DNA of 21,432 nt. Source: CAYYYA01 sp964517065 (lineage in GTDB: Bacteria; Patescibacteriota; Patescibacteriia; UBA1558; 2-01-FULL-52-15). Made by a program: the position numbers and the translations under genes. The DNA lies in the NCBI GenBank assembly GCA_964517065.1, contig CAZFBK010000014.1, forward strand, positions 1 through 21,432. The letters are read 5' to 3'. This document shows positions 14,960 to 21,432 of the stretch, piece by piece (within the stretch, counting starts at the first letter, position 1; every line of letters begins with the position of its first letter). Below the pieces are notes generated by a model. The model saw only the letters and a program-made list of their open reading frames with translations. It had not been told where the DNA came from and made no database searches.

Positions 14960-15314
14960 AAAAATATATAACTTCGCTGATAGAACTTTAGCCTTTGCTC
15001 AAGAGACCCGAAAACTTATTCGTCTATTGCCTCGGATAACACCAATAATTGAAGATGTGCGCCAATTAACCCGTTCATCTGGTTCCATTGGTGCTAACTA
15101 TCTAGAAGCTTGTGAGGCCTTAAGCAAGAAAGACTTTATTAAACACTTAAAAATTGCCCGAAAGGAAGCTCGTGAAACAATCTACTGGTTTAAGTTGCTC
15201 GACCTACCTGAGACTACTCTTACTAGCAAGCGAGATGCCCTACTTACTGAGACTCAAGAACTATTAAATATTTTATCAAGCATAATCGCAAAATCTGAAA
15301 AAGATAATAAATAG
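14949..15314 (+). CDS. Four-helix-bundle protein (S23/IVP family)
   Basis: This 121-residue all-helical cytoplasmic protein matches the S23 ribosomal-protein/rRNA intervening-sequence protein family. Diagnostic segments are 'LTRSSGSIGANYLEACEALSKKDFIKHLKIARKEARETIYWFKLL', which carry the conserved S-x-S-I-x-x-N-x-x-E-A and E-T-x-Y-W positions, and its length is usual for the family. Relatives are encoded within insertions in 23S rRNA genes or as scattered solo genes, and their cellular role is unclear. Here the gene lies between a T-box and thrS, flanked by AT-rich inverted sequence, so it looks like an inserted cassette. It would be transcribed under T-box control, before thrS. The recognition is strong; any function in this place is unknown. 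Confidence 0.88.
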   Translation: MITPKIYNFADRTLAFAQETRKLIRLLPRITPIIEDVRQLTRSSGSIGANYLEACEALSKKDFIKHLKIARKEARETIYWFKLLDLPETTLTSKRDALLTETQELLNILSSIIAKSEKDNK

Positions 15315-15335
15315 ATTGTGTATAACAGTTTGATC

Positions 15336-15376
15336 TTAATTATTTATTATTTGTTATTGTTTGACCTATTGAAATT
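15336..15376 (+). repeat. AT-rich right flank of the four-helix-bundle gene
   Basis: This stretch has 'TTGTTATTGTTTGA' and 'CTATTGAAATT', which resemble the reverse complement of 14874-14911. The AT-rich tract continues to about 15393 with 'TTGATTATTGATTATTAA', just before the thrS start. No promoter or ribosome site is clear in the 88 bp between the two genes. Confidence 0.5.
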
Positions 15377-15402
15377 TGATTATTGATTATTAACTACCAT
15401 TT

Positions 15403-17163
15403 ATGTCCAACCCAAACGAATCGCTCAACAACCTCCGCCACTCCGTCGCCCATCTTCTAGCAGCTGCAGTCATGGAACTCTGGCCCGACACCAAACGCAC
15501 CATCGGTCCGGCTATCGATGATGGTTTTTATTTTGATTTTGAATTCAAAAAACCTATCTCCGAAGCCGACTTCCCAGCCATTGAAAAGAAAATGCGCGAG
15601 TTGCTTCCCAGCTGGAAAAATTTTGAACGTCATGAACTATCGGCCGAAGAAGCCAAAAAAGAATATCCACATAATGAATACAAGCACGAACTGATTGAAC
15701 AATTCAGCGGCGAAGGACAAACACTGACTTTTTATAAATCTGGCGATTATTGGGATCTCTGCCGAGGCGGACATTGCGAACAGCCTGACAAAGAAATGCA
15801 GCACTTCAAACTACTGTCAGTGGCGGGAGCCTACTGGCGCGGTGATGAGAATAATAAAATGCTGACCCGTATCTATGGCACAGCCTTTGCCGCCGCGGAG
15901 GAATTACAACATTATCTCGATATGCAGGAGGAAGCCAAGAAACGTGATCATCGTAAGATCGGAAAAGAATTAGATCTTTTTGTCTTCTCAGAACTCGTTG
16001 GCTCGGGACTGCCACTATTCACACCGCGAGGCACTATAATCCGACGAGAGCTTGAAAGCTATATCGGCAATCTACGGGAGGACCAAGGTTTTCAAAAAGT
16101 TTGGATTCCTCATATTGCCAAAACTGACTTGTACAAAACTTCCGGCCATTGGGACAAGTTTGAGGATGATCTCTTTCATGTGAAGAGTAAAAAAACGGAA
16201 AGTGGCTTTGTCCTAAAACCAATGAACTGTCCGCATCACGCGCAGATTTTCGCTGCCGGCAAACGCAGCTACCGAGAGATGCCAGTACGCTATGCCGAGA
16301 CGACCACTATCTACCGTGATGAAAATACCGGCCAACTGCAGGGTTTGACCAGAGTACGTTCCATCACGCAAGATGACTCTCATGTCTTCTGTCGCGTTGA
16401 TCAGATTCAGCAAGAATTTGATATTGCCTACGGTTTGATCACGACGCTCTACCAGACGATAGGGATGGATCTGAAAGTTCGTCTCTCAACACATGACCCG
16501 AAGCAGCCAGAAAAATATCTCGGCAGTCCTGAAGTTTGGGGTCGGATGGAAAACGAACTGCAGGCTATGCTGAAAGCCAAAGGAAGAGAATTTGAAGTCG
16601 GCGAAGGCGAAGCAGCCTTCTACGGACCAAAGCTGGACTTCATGGGAGTTGACTCACTAGGACGTGAATGGCAGCTGGCAACTATTCAAGTAGATTTCAA
16701 TCAGCCAGAACGCTTCCAGCTAGCTTTCACCAATGAGAAAAATGAAGATGAACGTCCAGTCATGATCCACGTGGCGGTCATGGGCTCAACTGAACGCTTC
16801 ATGGGCGTTCTCATCGAACATTACGCTGGCAACTTCCCGGTCTGGCTCTCCCCGGTGCAAGTCGTGCTCTTGCCAGTCAGCGATACCTTCAACGAAGCAG
16901 CACAGAAATTAGCAGCCCAATGGAAACAGCTCGGCGTCAGAGTCGAAGTCGATACCAACGCTGAAACGCTGGGCAATAAAATTCGCAAAGCCAGCGCTCT
17001 GAAAGTACCGTATCAAATAGCTTTTGGGCAGAAAGAAGCTGATGGCGCAGATCTGCAGATCCGTGTCCGTGGTCAGGAAAAACAAGTAATGATCAGTACT
17101 GATAAATTCCAAACTTCGCTGCAAAAGATTATTTCTCAACGTCTCATAGACCTGTCGCTATAA
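15403..17163 (+). CDS. thrS: Threonyl-tRNA synthetase lacking the TGS domain
   Basis: ThrS charges tRNA-Thr with threonine in the cytoplasm. This 586-residue protein begins directly with the editing domain, whose HxxxH (His13, His17) and CxxxH (Cys120, His124) motifs are intact. The N-terminal TGS domain of the usual enzyme (about 640 residues) is missing. The class II core follows, with 'KPMNCPHH' (Cys276), 'TRVRSITQDDSH' (motif 2 region; His327) and 'IHVAVMGSTERF' (His455, motif 3). The three named residues match the zinc ligands of the family. The C-terminal anticodon-binding domain spans about 483-586. ATG 15403 has no Shine-Dalgarno site; an upstream start for a TGS domain is ruled out by the AT-rich, stop-containing sequence and the preceding gene. 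Expression is probably set by the T-box upstream. Confidence 0.97.
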   Translation: MSNPNESLNNLRHSVAHLLAAAVMELWPDTKRTIGPAIDDGFYFDFEFKKPISEADFPAIEKKMRELLPSWKNFERHELSAEEAKKEYPHNEYKHELIEQFSGEGQTLTFYKSGDYWDLCRGGHCEQPDKEMQHFKLLSVAGAYWRGDENNKMLTRIYGTAFAAAEELQHYLDMQEEAKKRDHRKIGKELDLFVFSELVGSGLPLFTPRGTIIRRELESYIGNLREDQGFQKVWIPHIAKTDLYKTSGHWDKFEDDLFHVKSKKTESGFVLKPMNCPHHAQIFAAGKRSYREMPVRYAETTTIYRDENTGQLQGLTRVRSITQDDSHVFCRVDQIQQEFDIAYGLITTLYQTIGMDLKVRLSTHDPKQPEKYLGSPEVWGRMENELQAMLKAKGREFEVGEGEAAFYGPKLDFMGVDSLGREWQLATIQVDFNQPERFQLAFTNEKNEDERPVMIHVAVMGSTERFMGVLIEHYAGNFPVWLSPVQVVLLPVSDTFNEAAQKLAAQWKQLGVRVEVDTNAETLGNKIRKASALKVPYQIAFGQKEADGADLQIRVRGQEKQVMISTDKFQTSLQKIISQRLIDLSL

Positions 17164-17180
17164 ACTTCTAGAAAATAATC

Positions 17181-17217
17181 AGACCCTTGGCTCACGTCGA
17201 CGAGCCAAGGGTCTTTT
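17181..17217. terminator. Strong terminator after thrS
   Basis: AGACCCTTGGCTC (17181-17193) and GAGCCAAGGGTCT (17202-17214) form a perfect 13-bp stem with an 8-nt loop, followed by TTT. On the other strand the stem is followed by an AT-rich run, so it may also end the leftward ORF that stops at 17232. Confidence 0.9.
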
Positions 17218-17231
17218 CGACCGCGAAAGCG

Positions 17232-17642
17232 TCAATGGAAAACCTCCATCATACGCCTGTAGAGACTATCCTGCACCTGACCTTTCTCGATGCCGTTTGC
17301 GACAAATACCGCATCCGGCAGAACAGCATCAAGACGATCGTTGTCGTGGACTATCCAACCAAACCAGTTCGGTTCCTGAACGAACTTACAAAAGAAAGGT
17401 CCGACACAAACTTGTACATACTCAGCTAAACGCACATCCCGTAGCGTTGAGAAGAGCAGCGGTTCTTTCTTGGGATCACCGAAACGCATAACGTGCAGAA
17501 TCTCTCCAACATGTGCCACCTGATGAATCGTGCGCTCACAGTACCAAATTTCTGCCAAAATGCGCTCCTTTCGCTCAGAGTGGGTGAACAAACACAGGAC
17601 AACAACGCTATCCAGACTAGAATATTTTGGGTCATTGGTCAA
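17232..17642 (-). CDS. Unrecognised soluble protein (start uncertain)
   Basis: This is the most gene-like frame in the 540 bp between the thrS terminator and the miaA promoter. From TTG 17642 it gives 136 residues of globular-looking sequence, with 'VVVLCLFTHSERKERILAEIWYCERT', 'IHQVAHVGEILHVMRFGDP', 'FVQEPNWFGWIVHDNDRLD' and an end 'YRRMMEVFH'. It is unusually rich in Val, Cys and His. A longer reading from TTG 17735 would translate through the palindrome at 17654-17681 and the miaA promoter, so I prefer the shorter one. No ATG start, Shine-Dalgarno site or promoter is obvious. It may be a real gene, a decayed one or a shadow. I do not recognise a family. Confidence 0.4.
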   Translation of the reverse strand: MTNDPKYSSLDSVVVLCLFTHSERKERILAEIWYCERTIHQVAHVGEILHVMRFGDPKKEPLLFSTLRDVRLAEYVQVCVGPFFCKFVQEPNWFGWIVHDNDRLDAVLPDAVFVANGIEKGQVQDSLYRRMMEVFH

Positions 17643-17653
17643 CCACAGAACCA

Positions 17654-17681
17654 GTAGGGACAGGTCGCGACCTGTCCCTAC
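17654..17681. repeat. 28-bp perfect palindrome, copy 1
   Basis: The left arm GTAGGGACAGGTCG (17654-17667) is followed at once by its exact reverse complement (17668-17681). A second copy with compensated changes lies at 18810-18837. It is just upstream of the promoter of the 42-residue gene and miaA. Confidence 0.9.
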
Positions 17682-17693
17682 GCAGACAATTCC

Positions 17694-17702
17694 TGCTATA
17701 AT
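17694..17702 (+). promoter_or_regulatory. Extended -10 promoter giving a leaderless mRNA
   Basis: TGCTATAAT (17694-17702) is a perfect extended -10 box. The ATG of the 42-residue ORF begins at 17709, only 6 nt after the box, which is where transcription would be expected to start. The message would have almost no leader. No good -35 is seen. Confidence 0.75.
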
Positions 17703-17708
17703 ACCCCC

Positions 17709-17837
17709 ATGCCAACCAAAGCAGAAAAACGCCAAGCTTTTAAAGATAAATTACGAAAAAAAAGAGTTTCTCTGTCCCAACAGGTGAAACGTCGCGTCAG
17801 GATCAAGCCGGCGAAAGTTATCGTTAATTTTAAATAA
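17709..17837 (+). CDS. 42-residue basic protein coupled to miaA
   Basis: This small ORF encodes 42 residues: it starts 'MPTKAEKRQAFKDKLRKKRV' and ends 'KPAKVIVNFK'. It is very basic (Lys/Arg about one third), helical at the front and without a membrane segment, so nucleic-acid or ribosome binding is plausible. It directly follows a perfect extended -10 box, and its TAA overlaps the miaA ATG (TAATG), so it is both the first codons of the message and the translational entry for miaA. It is not a family I recognise. The promoter position and coupling argue strongly that it is translated. Confidence 0.75.
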   Translation: MPTKAEKRQAFKDKLRKKRVSLSQQVKRRVRIKPAKVIVNFK

Positions 17838-18739
17838 TGCCAAAACCCAAAGCCATCGTTATCCTCGGTCCAACTGCCTCAGGTAAATCTCGCCTGGCAA
17901 TCAATTTAGCTTTGAAATTTGACGGAGAAATAATTTCTGCCGATTCGCGTCATGTGTATAAAGAATTCAATATCGGGACGAATAAAGAATCAGCTGAGGA
18001 GTTAGCTCAAATCCCCCACTACCTCATCAATATTTCTGAACCGACTGAGCAGGTCTATCTGCCTGATTATCAACAACAAGCCTTCACCGCCATTGATACC
18101 ATTATTCATAAAGGGAAACTGCCCTTCCTCGTCGGTGGAACAGGACTGTATCTCTCAGCTGTAATAGAAAACTATCAGATTCCCAACGTCGCACCACAAC
18201 CTGAACTGCGTAAGGAATTAGAAAAACTGACAACTGATGAGCTGACCTTTCGTTTAAAAAAAGTTGATCCTGAAGGCAGCCAGCTGATCTACCAAAATAA
18301 TCGTTTGAAACTGATCCGTGCCATTGAATTCGCTGAAGTCAGCGGTCAAAGCTTAATCGCTAACCAACGGACAGCCGAGCCAAAGCATGATTACTGTGTC
18401 ATTGGTATTGAGGTAGAACGTGAAAAACTCTATCAGACAATAAATAAACGCGTCTTTGAAATGCTCGATCGCGGACTGGAACAAGAAGCAAAGAAGCTTT
18501 CAACTAAATACGGCTGGGATGCTCCTGCTATGCTGTCTATCGGCTACCGCGAGTGGAAAGAATATTTTGAAGGCAGTAAAACCAAAGATCAAGTCATTGC
18601 TGAAATTCAACAAGATACTCGTAATTACGCCAAACGCCAGATGACGTGGTTCTGGCGTATGGAGAAAAAAAGTAAAATAAATTGGGTCGAAACGGAAGAT
18701 GAAGCTAAGCAGGTGATAAAAAAGTTTATCGATTCGTAG
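17837..18739 (+). CDS. miaA: tRNA dimethylallyltransferase
   Basis: MiaA transfers a dimethylallyl group to A37 of tRNAs that read codons starting with U. The 300-residue protein is full length. It has the P-loop 'GPTASGKS' (11-18), 'ISADSRHVYKEFNIGTNK' (usually DSxQVY, here His for Gln), 'GGTGLYLSAV' and the C-terminal 'SIGYREW' and 'TRNYAKRQMTWFWR' motifs that grip the tRNA and the isoprenoid donor. The start ATG shares a base with the stop of the 42-residue ORF, so translation is probably coupled. The gene ends in a region holding a REP-like element and a second palindrome, which separate it from the convergent gatB. Confidence 0.97.
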   Translation: MPKPKAIVILGPTASGKSRLAINLALKFDGEIISADSRHVYKEFNIGTNKESAEELAQIPHYLINISEPTEQVYLPDYQQQAFTAIDTIIHKGKLPFLVGGTGLYLSAVIENYQIPNVAPQPELRKELEKLTTDELTFRLKKVDPEGSQLIYQNNRLKLIRAIEFAEVSGQSLIANQRTAEPKHDYCVIGIEVEREKLYQTINKRVFEMLDRGLEQEAKKLSTKYGWDAPAMLSIGYREWKEYFEGSKTKDQVIAEIQQDTRNYAKRQMTWFWRMEKKSKINWVETEDEAKQVIKKFIDS

Positions 18740-18742
18740 TCT

Positions 18743-18798
18743 GTCATTGCGAGGAGCGCCAGCAAGCTTGCCCCGACCTTCTGGAGGGGAAGCAATCT
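18743..18798. repeat. REP-like 'CATTGCGAGG ... GAAGCAATCT' element
   Basis: The element begins GTCATTGCGAGGAGC and ends GAAGCAATCT. ATTGC (18746-18750) pairs with GCAAT (18792-18796), and inside, CTTGCCCC pairs with GGGGAAG, with a bulge. This GC-rich sequence is the kind of palindromic intergenic repeat seen in many bacterial genomes. It lies right after the miaA stop and may help end transcription or protect the mRNA 3' end. Confidence 0.7.
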
Positions 18799-18809
18799 GT
18801 TATAAATTC

Positions 18810-18837
18810 GTAAGGACAGGTCTAGACCTGTCCTTAC
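18810..18837. repeat. 28-bp perfect palindrome, copy 2
   Basis: The left arm GTAAGGACAGGTCT (18810-18823) is followed by its exact reverse complement (18824-18837). It differs from copy 1 at two positions per arm, each matched by a change in the other arm. It sits between the convergent ends of miaA and gatB. Confidence 0.9.
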
Positions 18838-18872
18838 TGAACATGATTATCTACACATCATTTGCCCGCTAT

Positions 18873-20381
18873 CTACCGATCTAATCTATCCCTAAACAAC
18901 TTCCCCAACATCGCGGGATTGGCCTTACCCTTAGACCCCTTCATGCCGAGGCCGATGAAAAACTGCAGCAAGGTTTCTTTGCCAGCTCGATACTGCGCCA
19001 CCATCTCCGGTTGCTCGCTGATAATCTGCTGAACCAGTAATTCCAATGAACCCTCGTCATTATCCTGATGCAGATCTAACCGCTCCGCAATAGCGTGCGG
19101 ATCCTCCCCGCTCCGCATCATTTCAGCAAAGATCTGTTGAGCCGCAGAGCTATTGATCTTACCTTGATAGACCATGATGATAAACTCGGCCAGATCTTCT
19201 GAAGTGATTTTTACATTCTCAACCGAATCACCGCTGGTGTTTAAATGTTTGAAGAGCTCTGTCGTAATCCAAGAGAAAGCTAGACGAGATAATTTCTTGC
19301 CGGATTTCTGCCACATTTCCTCGGTACTACCTTCAACCTCACCAGAAGATTCTAGCCAGCTTTTTAATTCGCTGACTGTGTTTTCGAAATAGGCCGCAAC
19401 TTCTTTATCAGCAGATAGGACTTCAGCATCGGCATAGGTTAGGAAGTATTCGCTCTGGAATCTAATTCGTTTGGCGTGCGGTAACTCTGGCAGACTATCA
19501 CGTACCATATCCACTTCTGCTTGAGTGATCTCCACTAATGGCAGATCAGGCTCGGGGAAATAACGATAGTCATTACTCTCTTCTTTACTCCGTTGGAGGA
19601 TAGTAATCTCCTCGTCATCGTTCCAGCCGCGCGTGGTAGACTCCTGTGGCTGTTTGCTGTCTTCCCATAGTCGCGACTGCCGGTCTATTTCGTAAGCTAA
19701 CGCCTTCTCCACCGAACGAAACGAATTCATATTCTTCACTTCTGTCTTGGGATAGAATTTAATATCGCCCACGGGTCGCAAAGAAATATTAGCGTCGCAG
19801 CGCATCTGACCTTTCTCCATATCTGCTTCACTGACACCTAGATACCGTGCGATTAAACGAATTTCTTGCAAAAATTTCTTGGCTTCGGCCGGACTGCGGA
19901 AATCAGGATTAGTCACCATCTCCACCAACGGTACGCCGGCACGGTTAAAATTCACCAACGTCTTCTGGCCTTGGTGAATATTTTTGCCAGCGTCTTCTTC
20001 TAGATGCAGACGCTCAATACCGAAACGGTGCTCTTTGCCTTCTACATGCAGAATAATATGACCGTCAGTGGCTAATGGCTCATCATACTGGGTTATCTGA
20101 TAGCCTTTTGGCAGATCGGGATAGAAATAATTCTTACGATCAAATTTTGATTTGCGATTGATATAAGCATTCAAGGCCAAAGCCAGTCTCATACCCTGCT
20201 CTACCGCCGCTTTATTGATGACCGGCAATGTCCCCGGATGACCGAGACACACTGGACAAACATTGGTATTCGGATCGATACCATTACCTTGATCACCGTT
20301 TGCGCAACTACAAAACATCTTGCTCTTGGTTTTGAGCTGTAGGTGAATTTCTAGTCCGATGATGGGTTCGTATGTACTCAT
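18873..20381 (-). CDS. gatB: Aspartyl/glutamyl-tRNA amidotransferase subunit B
   Basis: GatB is the tRNA-binding kinase subunit of GatCAB, which turns Glu-tRNA(Gln) and/or Asp-tRNA(Asn) into the amidated forms. The 502-residue protein is full length. It starts 'YEPIIGLEIHLQLKTKSKMF', has the zinc-binding Cys24, Cys26, Cys42 and Cys45, and the family segments 'YPDLPKGYQITQYDEP', 'LHLEEDAGK', 'RAGVPLVEMVTNPDFRS' and 'MRCDANISLRP'. The C-terminal YqeY-like tail (about 360-502) with 'GKINSSAAQQIF' is present. gatA and gatC are not in this window. The ATG overlaps the tmk stop (ATGA), so the two are coupled. Confidence 0.98.
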   Translation of the reverse strand: MSTYEPIIGLEIHLQLKTKSKMFCSCANGDQGNGIDPNTNVCPVCLGHPGTLPVINKAAVEQGMRLALALNAYINRKSKFDRKNYFYPDLPKGYQITQYDEPLATDGHIILHVEGKEHRFGIERLHLEEDAGKNIHQGQKTLVNFNRAGVPLVEMVTNPDFRSPAEAKKFLQEIRLIARYLGVSEADMEKGQMRCDANISLRPVGDIKFYPKTEVKNMNSFRSVEKALAYEIDRQSRLWEDSKQPQESTTRGWNDDEEITILQRSKEESNDYRYFPEPDLPLVEITQAEVDMVRDSLPELPHAKRIRFQSEYFLTYADAEVLSADKEVAAYFENTVSELKSWLESSGEVEGSTEEMWQKSGKKLSRLAFSWITTELFKHLNTSGDSVENVKITSEDLAEFIIMVYQGKINSSAAQQIFAEMMRSGEDPHAIAERLDLHQDNDEGSLELLVQQIISEQPEMVAQYRAGKETLLQFFIGLGMKGSKGKANPAMLGKLFRDRLDR

Positions 20382-21055
20382 TTAATATGTGACTGAATTG
20401 TTTCCCAAATTAAATCATTAATTCGCTCTCTCGTCATAATAGTATCATTCTCAACGCACTCAATCAAAGCGAAGTTTTCAAAAGTCTGACATATTTCCAG
20501 ATACACTCTTTCGGCAGCTTTCAAGTGATTTAAATTTTGCTCCAAAAGATCTCGCTTTTTGTCTCCAATGTAATTACGAGGAGCTTTGAGATCAACCAAT
20601 TTTTGTCCAATTTCAGCAGTTACGTGCAGTATTATATTTAAATCAGGTTTAGGAATATTAAAAACCCCGTATTCCAGATCGTATAACCAGGCAAAAAAGC
20701 TTTTTCTTTTTTCTGGATCCGTGATCTGCGCCCCCTGATGTCCCATGCTAGCCGTAACGTACCGATTTGAAAGGACTATATAACCTTCTTCTATTTTTTT
20801 TCTGATCTCGAAGCTTGCGGCGTAACGATCCAAGGCGTAAAAAATAGAAGCCTTTTTTGAACCAACCTCTTCCAAACTTCCAAAGTTACCGTTGAGATAC
20901 TGTTCACAGAAATACGCTGACGGTTGGCCATATCGTGGAAAATCAGCCACCATAACTCGATAGTCGCTATTCTTCAGTCTCTCTGACAGCAGCTGAACCT
21001 GTGTGGCTTTCCCTGACCCATCAGTACCATCAATAACTATGAGTTTCCCTGTCAT
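20378..21055 (-). CDS. tmk: Thymidylate kinase-like protein
   Basis: dTMP kinase makes dTDP from dTMP. The 225-residue protein has the P-loop 'DGTDGSGKATQ' (9-19), with Ala where Thr is common, then 'ADFPRYGQPSAYFCEQYLNG', 'ALDRYAAS' (the DR-Y/F motif) and 'LSNRYVTASMGHQGAQ'. It belongs to the 'FPRYG' subgroup rather than the common bacterial 'TREPGGT' type. The lid region has 'KAPRNYIGDKKRDLLE'. It follows thymidine kinase with an ATGA overlap and precedes gatB with another, which supports a thymidine salvage role: Tdk makes dTMP and Tmk extends it. Confidence 0.88.
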   Translation of the reverse strand: MTGKLIVIDGTDGSGKATQVQLLSERLKNSDYRVMVADFPRYGQPSAYFCEQYLNGNFGSLEEVGSKKASIFYALDRYAASFEIRKKIEEGYIVLSNRYVTASMGHQGAQITDPEKRKSFFAWLYDLEYGVFNIPKPDLNIILHVTAEIGQKLVDLKAPRNYIGDKKRDLLEQNLNHLKAAERVYLEICQTFENFALIECVENDTIMTRERINDLIWETIQSHIK

Positions 21056-21432
21056 ACTGCTTTACGTTTAGCGTTACACAGACGACATAAAGGCAGATAA
21101 GCCTCTTTACCGCCTACCTCGAAGCGCTCCTTGGATTGAGATTTACGATAGGTACGGGTAGCGTTATCTTTCAGGCAATCAGCGCAGATAGCTTGCAGCT
21201 TCTCGATATGCTCGGCAATGCCCATTAGTTCTTTGGTCGCTTCGAAAGCTTTGTCCTCGGCGTCGAGATCCAGTCCAGCGGTAATCACTTCTTTTCCAGC
21301 AGCTGCTAGCATCTCGGCAATAGCTGTCAACTTCTCTGCTGGGAAAAAATGAATTTCATCAATACCGACAACTTCATAATCATTCGCTGCTGCCAACATA
21401 TGCTCGGGATCCTCAATGACGATAGAAGCTAA
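21052..21432 (-). CDS. tdk: Thymidine kinase, type II (N-terminus beyond the window)
   Basis: Thymidine kinase phosphorylates thymidine to dTMP. The frame is open through the last base, so the visible 126 residues are the C-terminal part; an ATG at 21399 is internal. Visible motifs are 'VVGIDEIHFF' (the Walker B-like segment), 'VITAGLDLDAEDKAFEAT' (the substrate-loop start), 'ADCLKDNATRTYRK' and 'YLPLCRLCNAKRK'. The two Cys pairs match the zinc site of type II enzymes, the form found in bacteria and animals. The P-loop must lie upstream, outside the window. The stop overlaps the tmk start (ATGA). Confidence 0.93.
   Translation of the reverse strand, partial: LASIVIEDPEHMLAAANDYEVVGIDEIHFFPAEKLTAIAEMLAAAGKEVITAGLDLDAEDKAFEATKELMGIAEHIEKLQAICADCLKDNATRTYRKSQSKERFEVGGKEAYLPLCRLCNAKRKAV

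Noticed and set aside
17187..17429. Rightward ORF of 80 codons starting in the thrS terminator
   Set aside because: Its start lies within the terminator stem and the opposite frame reads more like a protein.
17654..17681. A rho-independent terminator
   Set aside because: The palindrome has no loop and no T-run on either side; it fits a repeat or binding site better.
17530..17787. Rightward ORF of 85 codons crossing the palindrome and miaA promoter
   Set aside because: It spans a promoter and a perfect palindrome and conflicts with the better supported 42-residue ORF.

Overview
The window looks like a chromosomal fragment of an uncultivated bacterium of the Patescibacteria (CPR) type. This rests on recognising surface-protein families common in those genomes: membrane-anchored cohesin-like proteins, a DUF916-like protein, small proteins containing an 'APENFLMIDR' motif, and an S23-type four-helix-bundle protein. 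It is also supported by a ThrS without its TGS domain, very tight gene packing and few Shine-Dalgarno sites. No rRNA or other phylogenetic marker is present, so this is inference. There is no tRNA, CRISPR array, integrase or capsid gene.

Positions 1-351 (+) hold the 3' end of a gene possibly related to baseplate-J-like proteins. It faces the next block across a branched, two-way terminator (357-463). Positions 476-14552 (-) are one long run of fourteen genes, nearly all overlapping or a few bases apart, and almost all exported or membrane-bound. In transcription order they are: a Pro/Glu-rich exported protein; a protein I do not recognise; an exported phage-fibre-like protein; a family 2-like glycosyltransferase; a beta-lactamase-fold serine hydrolase; a methyltransferase; two small membrane proteins; and two paralogous secreted proteins, the second with its own promoter. 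A DUF916-like protein follows, then a dockerin protein and two membrane-anchored cohesin-like proteins. Together they read as a cell-surface or attachment programme in which a cohesin-dockerin pair could assemble a complex outside the cell.

Positions 14553-14673 carry divergent promoters. The rightward one drives a well-formed T-box riboswitch (14674-14856) suited to threonyl-tRNA. Between the T-box and thrS (15403-17163) lies a four-helix-bundle gene in AT-rich, imperfectly inverted flanks, which looks like an insertion. After a strong terminator comes an unrecognised leftward ORF, then an extended -10 promoter that should give a leaderless mRNA for a 42-residue basic protein, translationally coupled to miaA. 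Two near-identical perfect palindromes bracket the miaA unit, and a REP-like element lies next to the second.

Positions 18873-21432 (-) hold tdk (cut by the window edge), tmk and gatB, joined by ATGA overlaps. They cover thymidine salvage and tRNA-dependent amidation.
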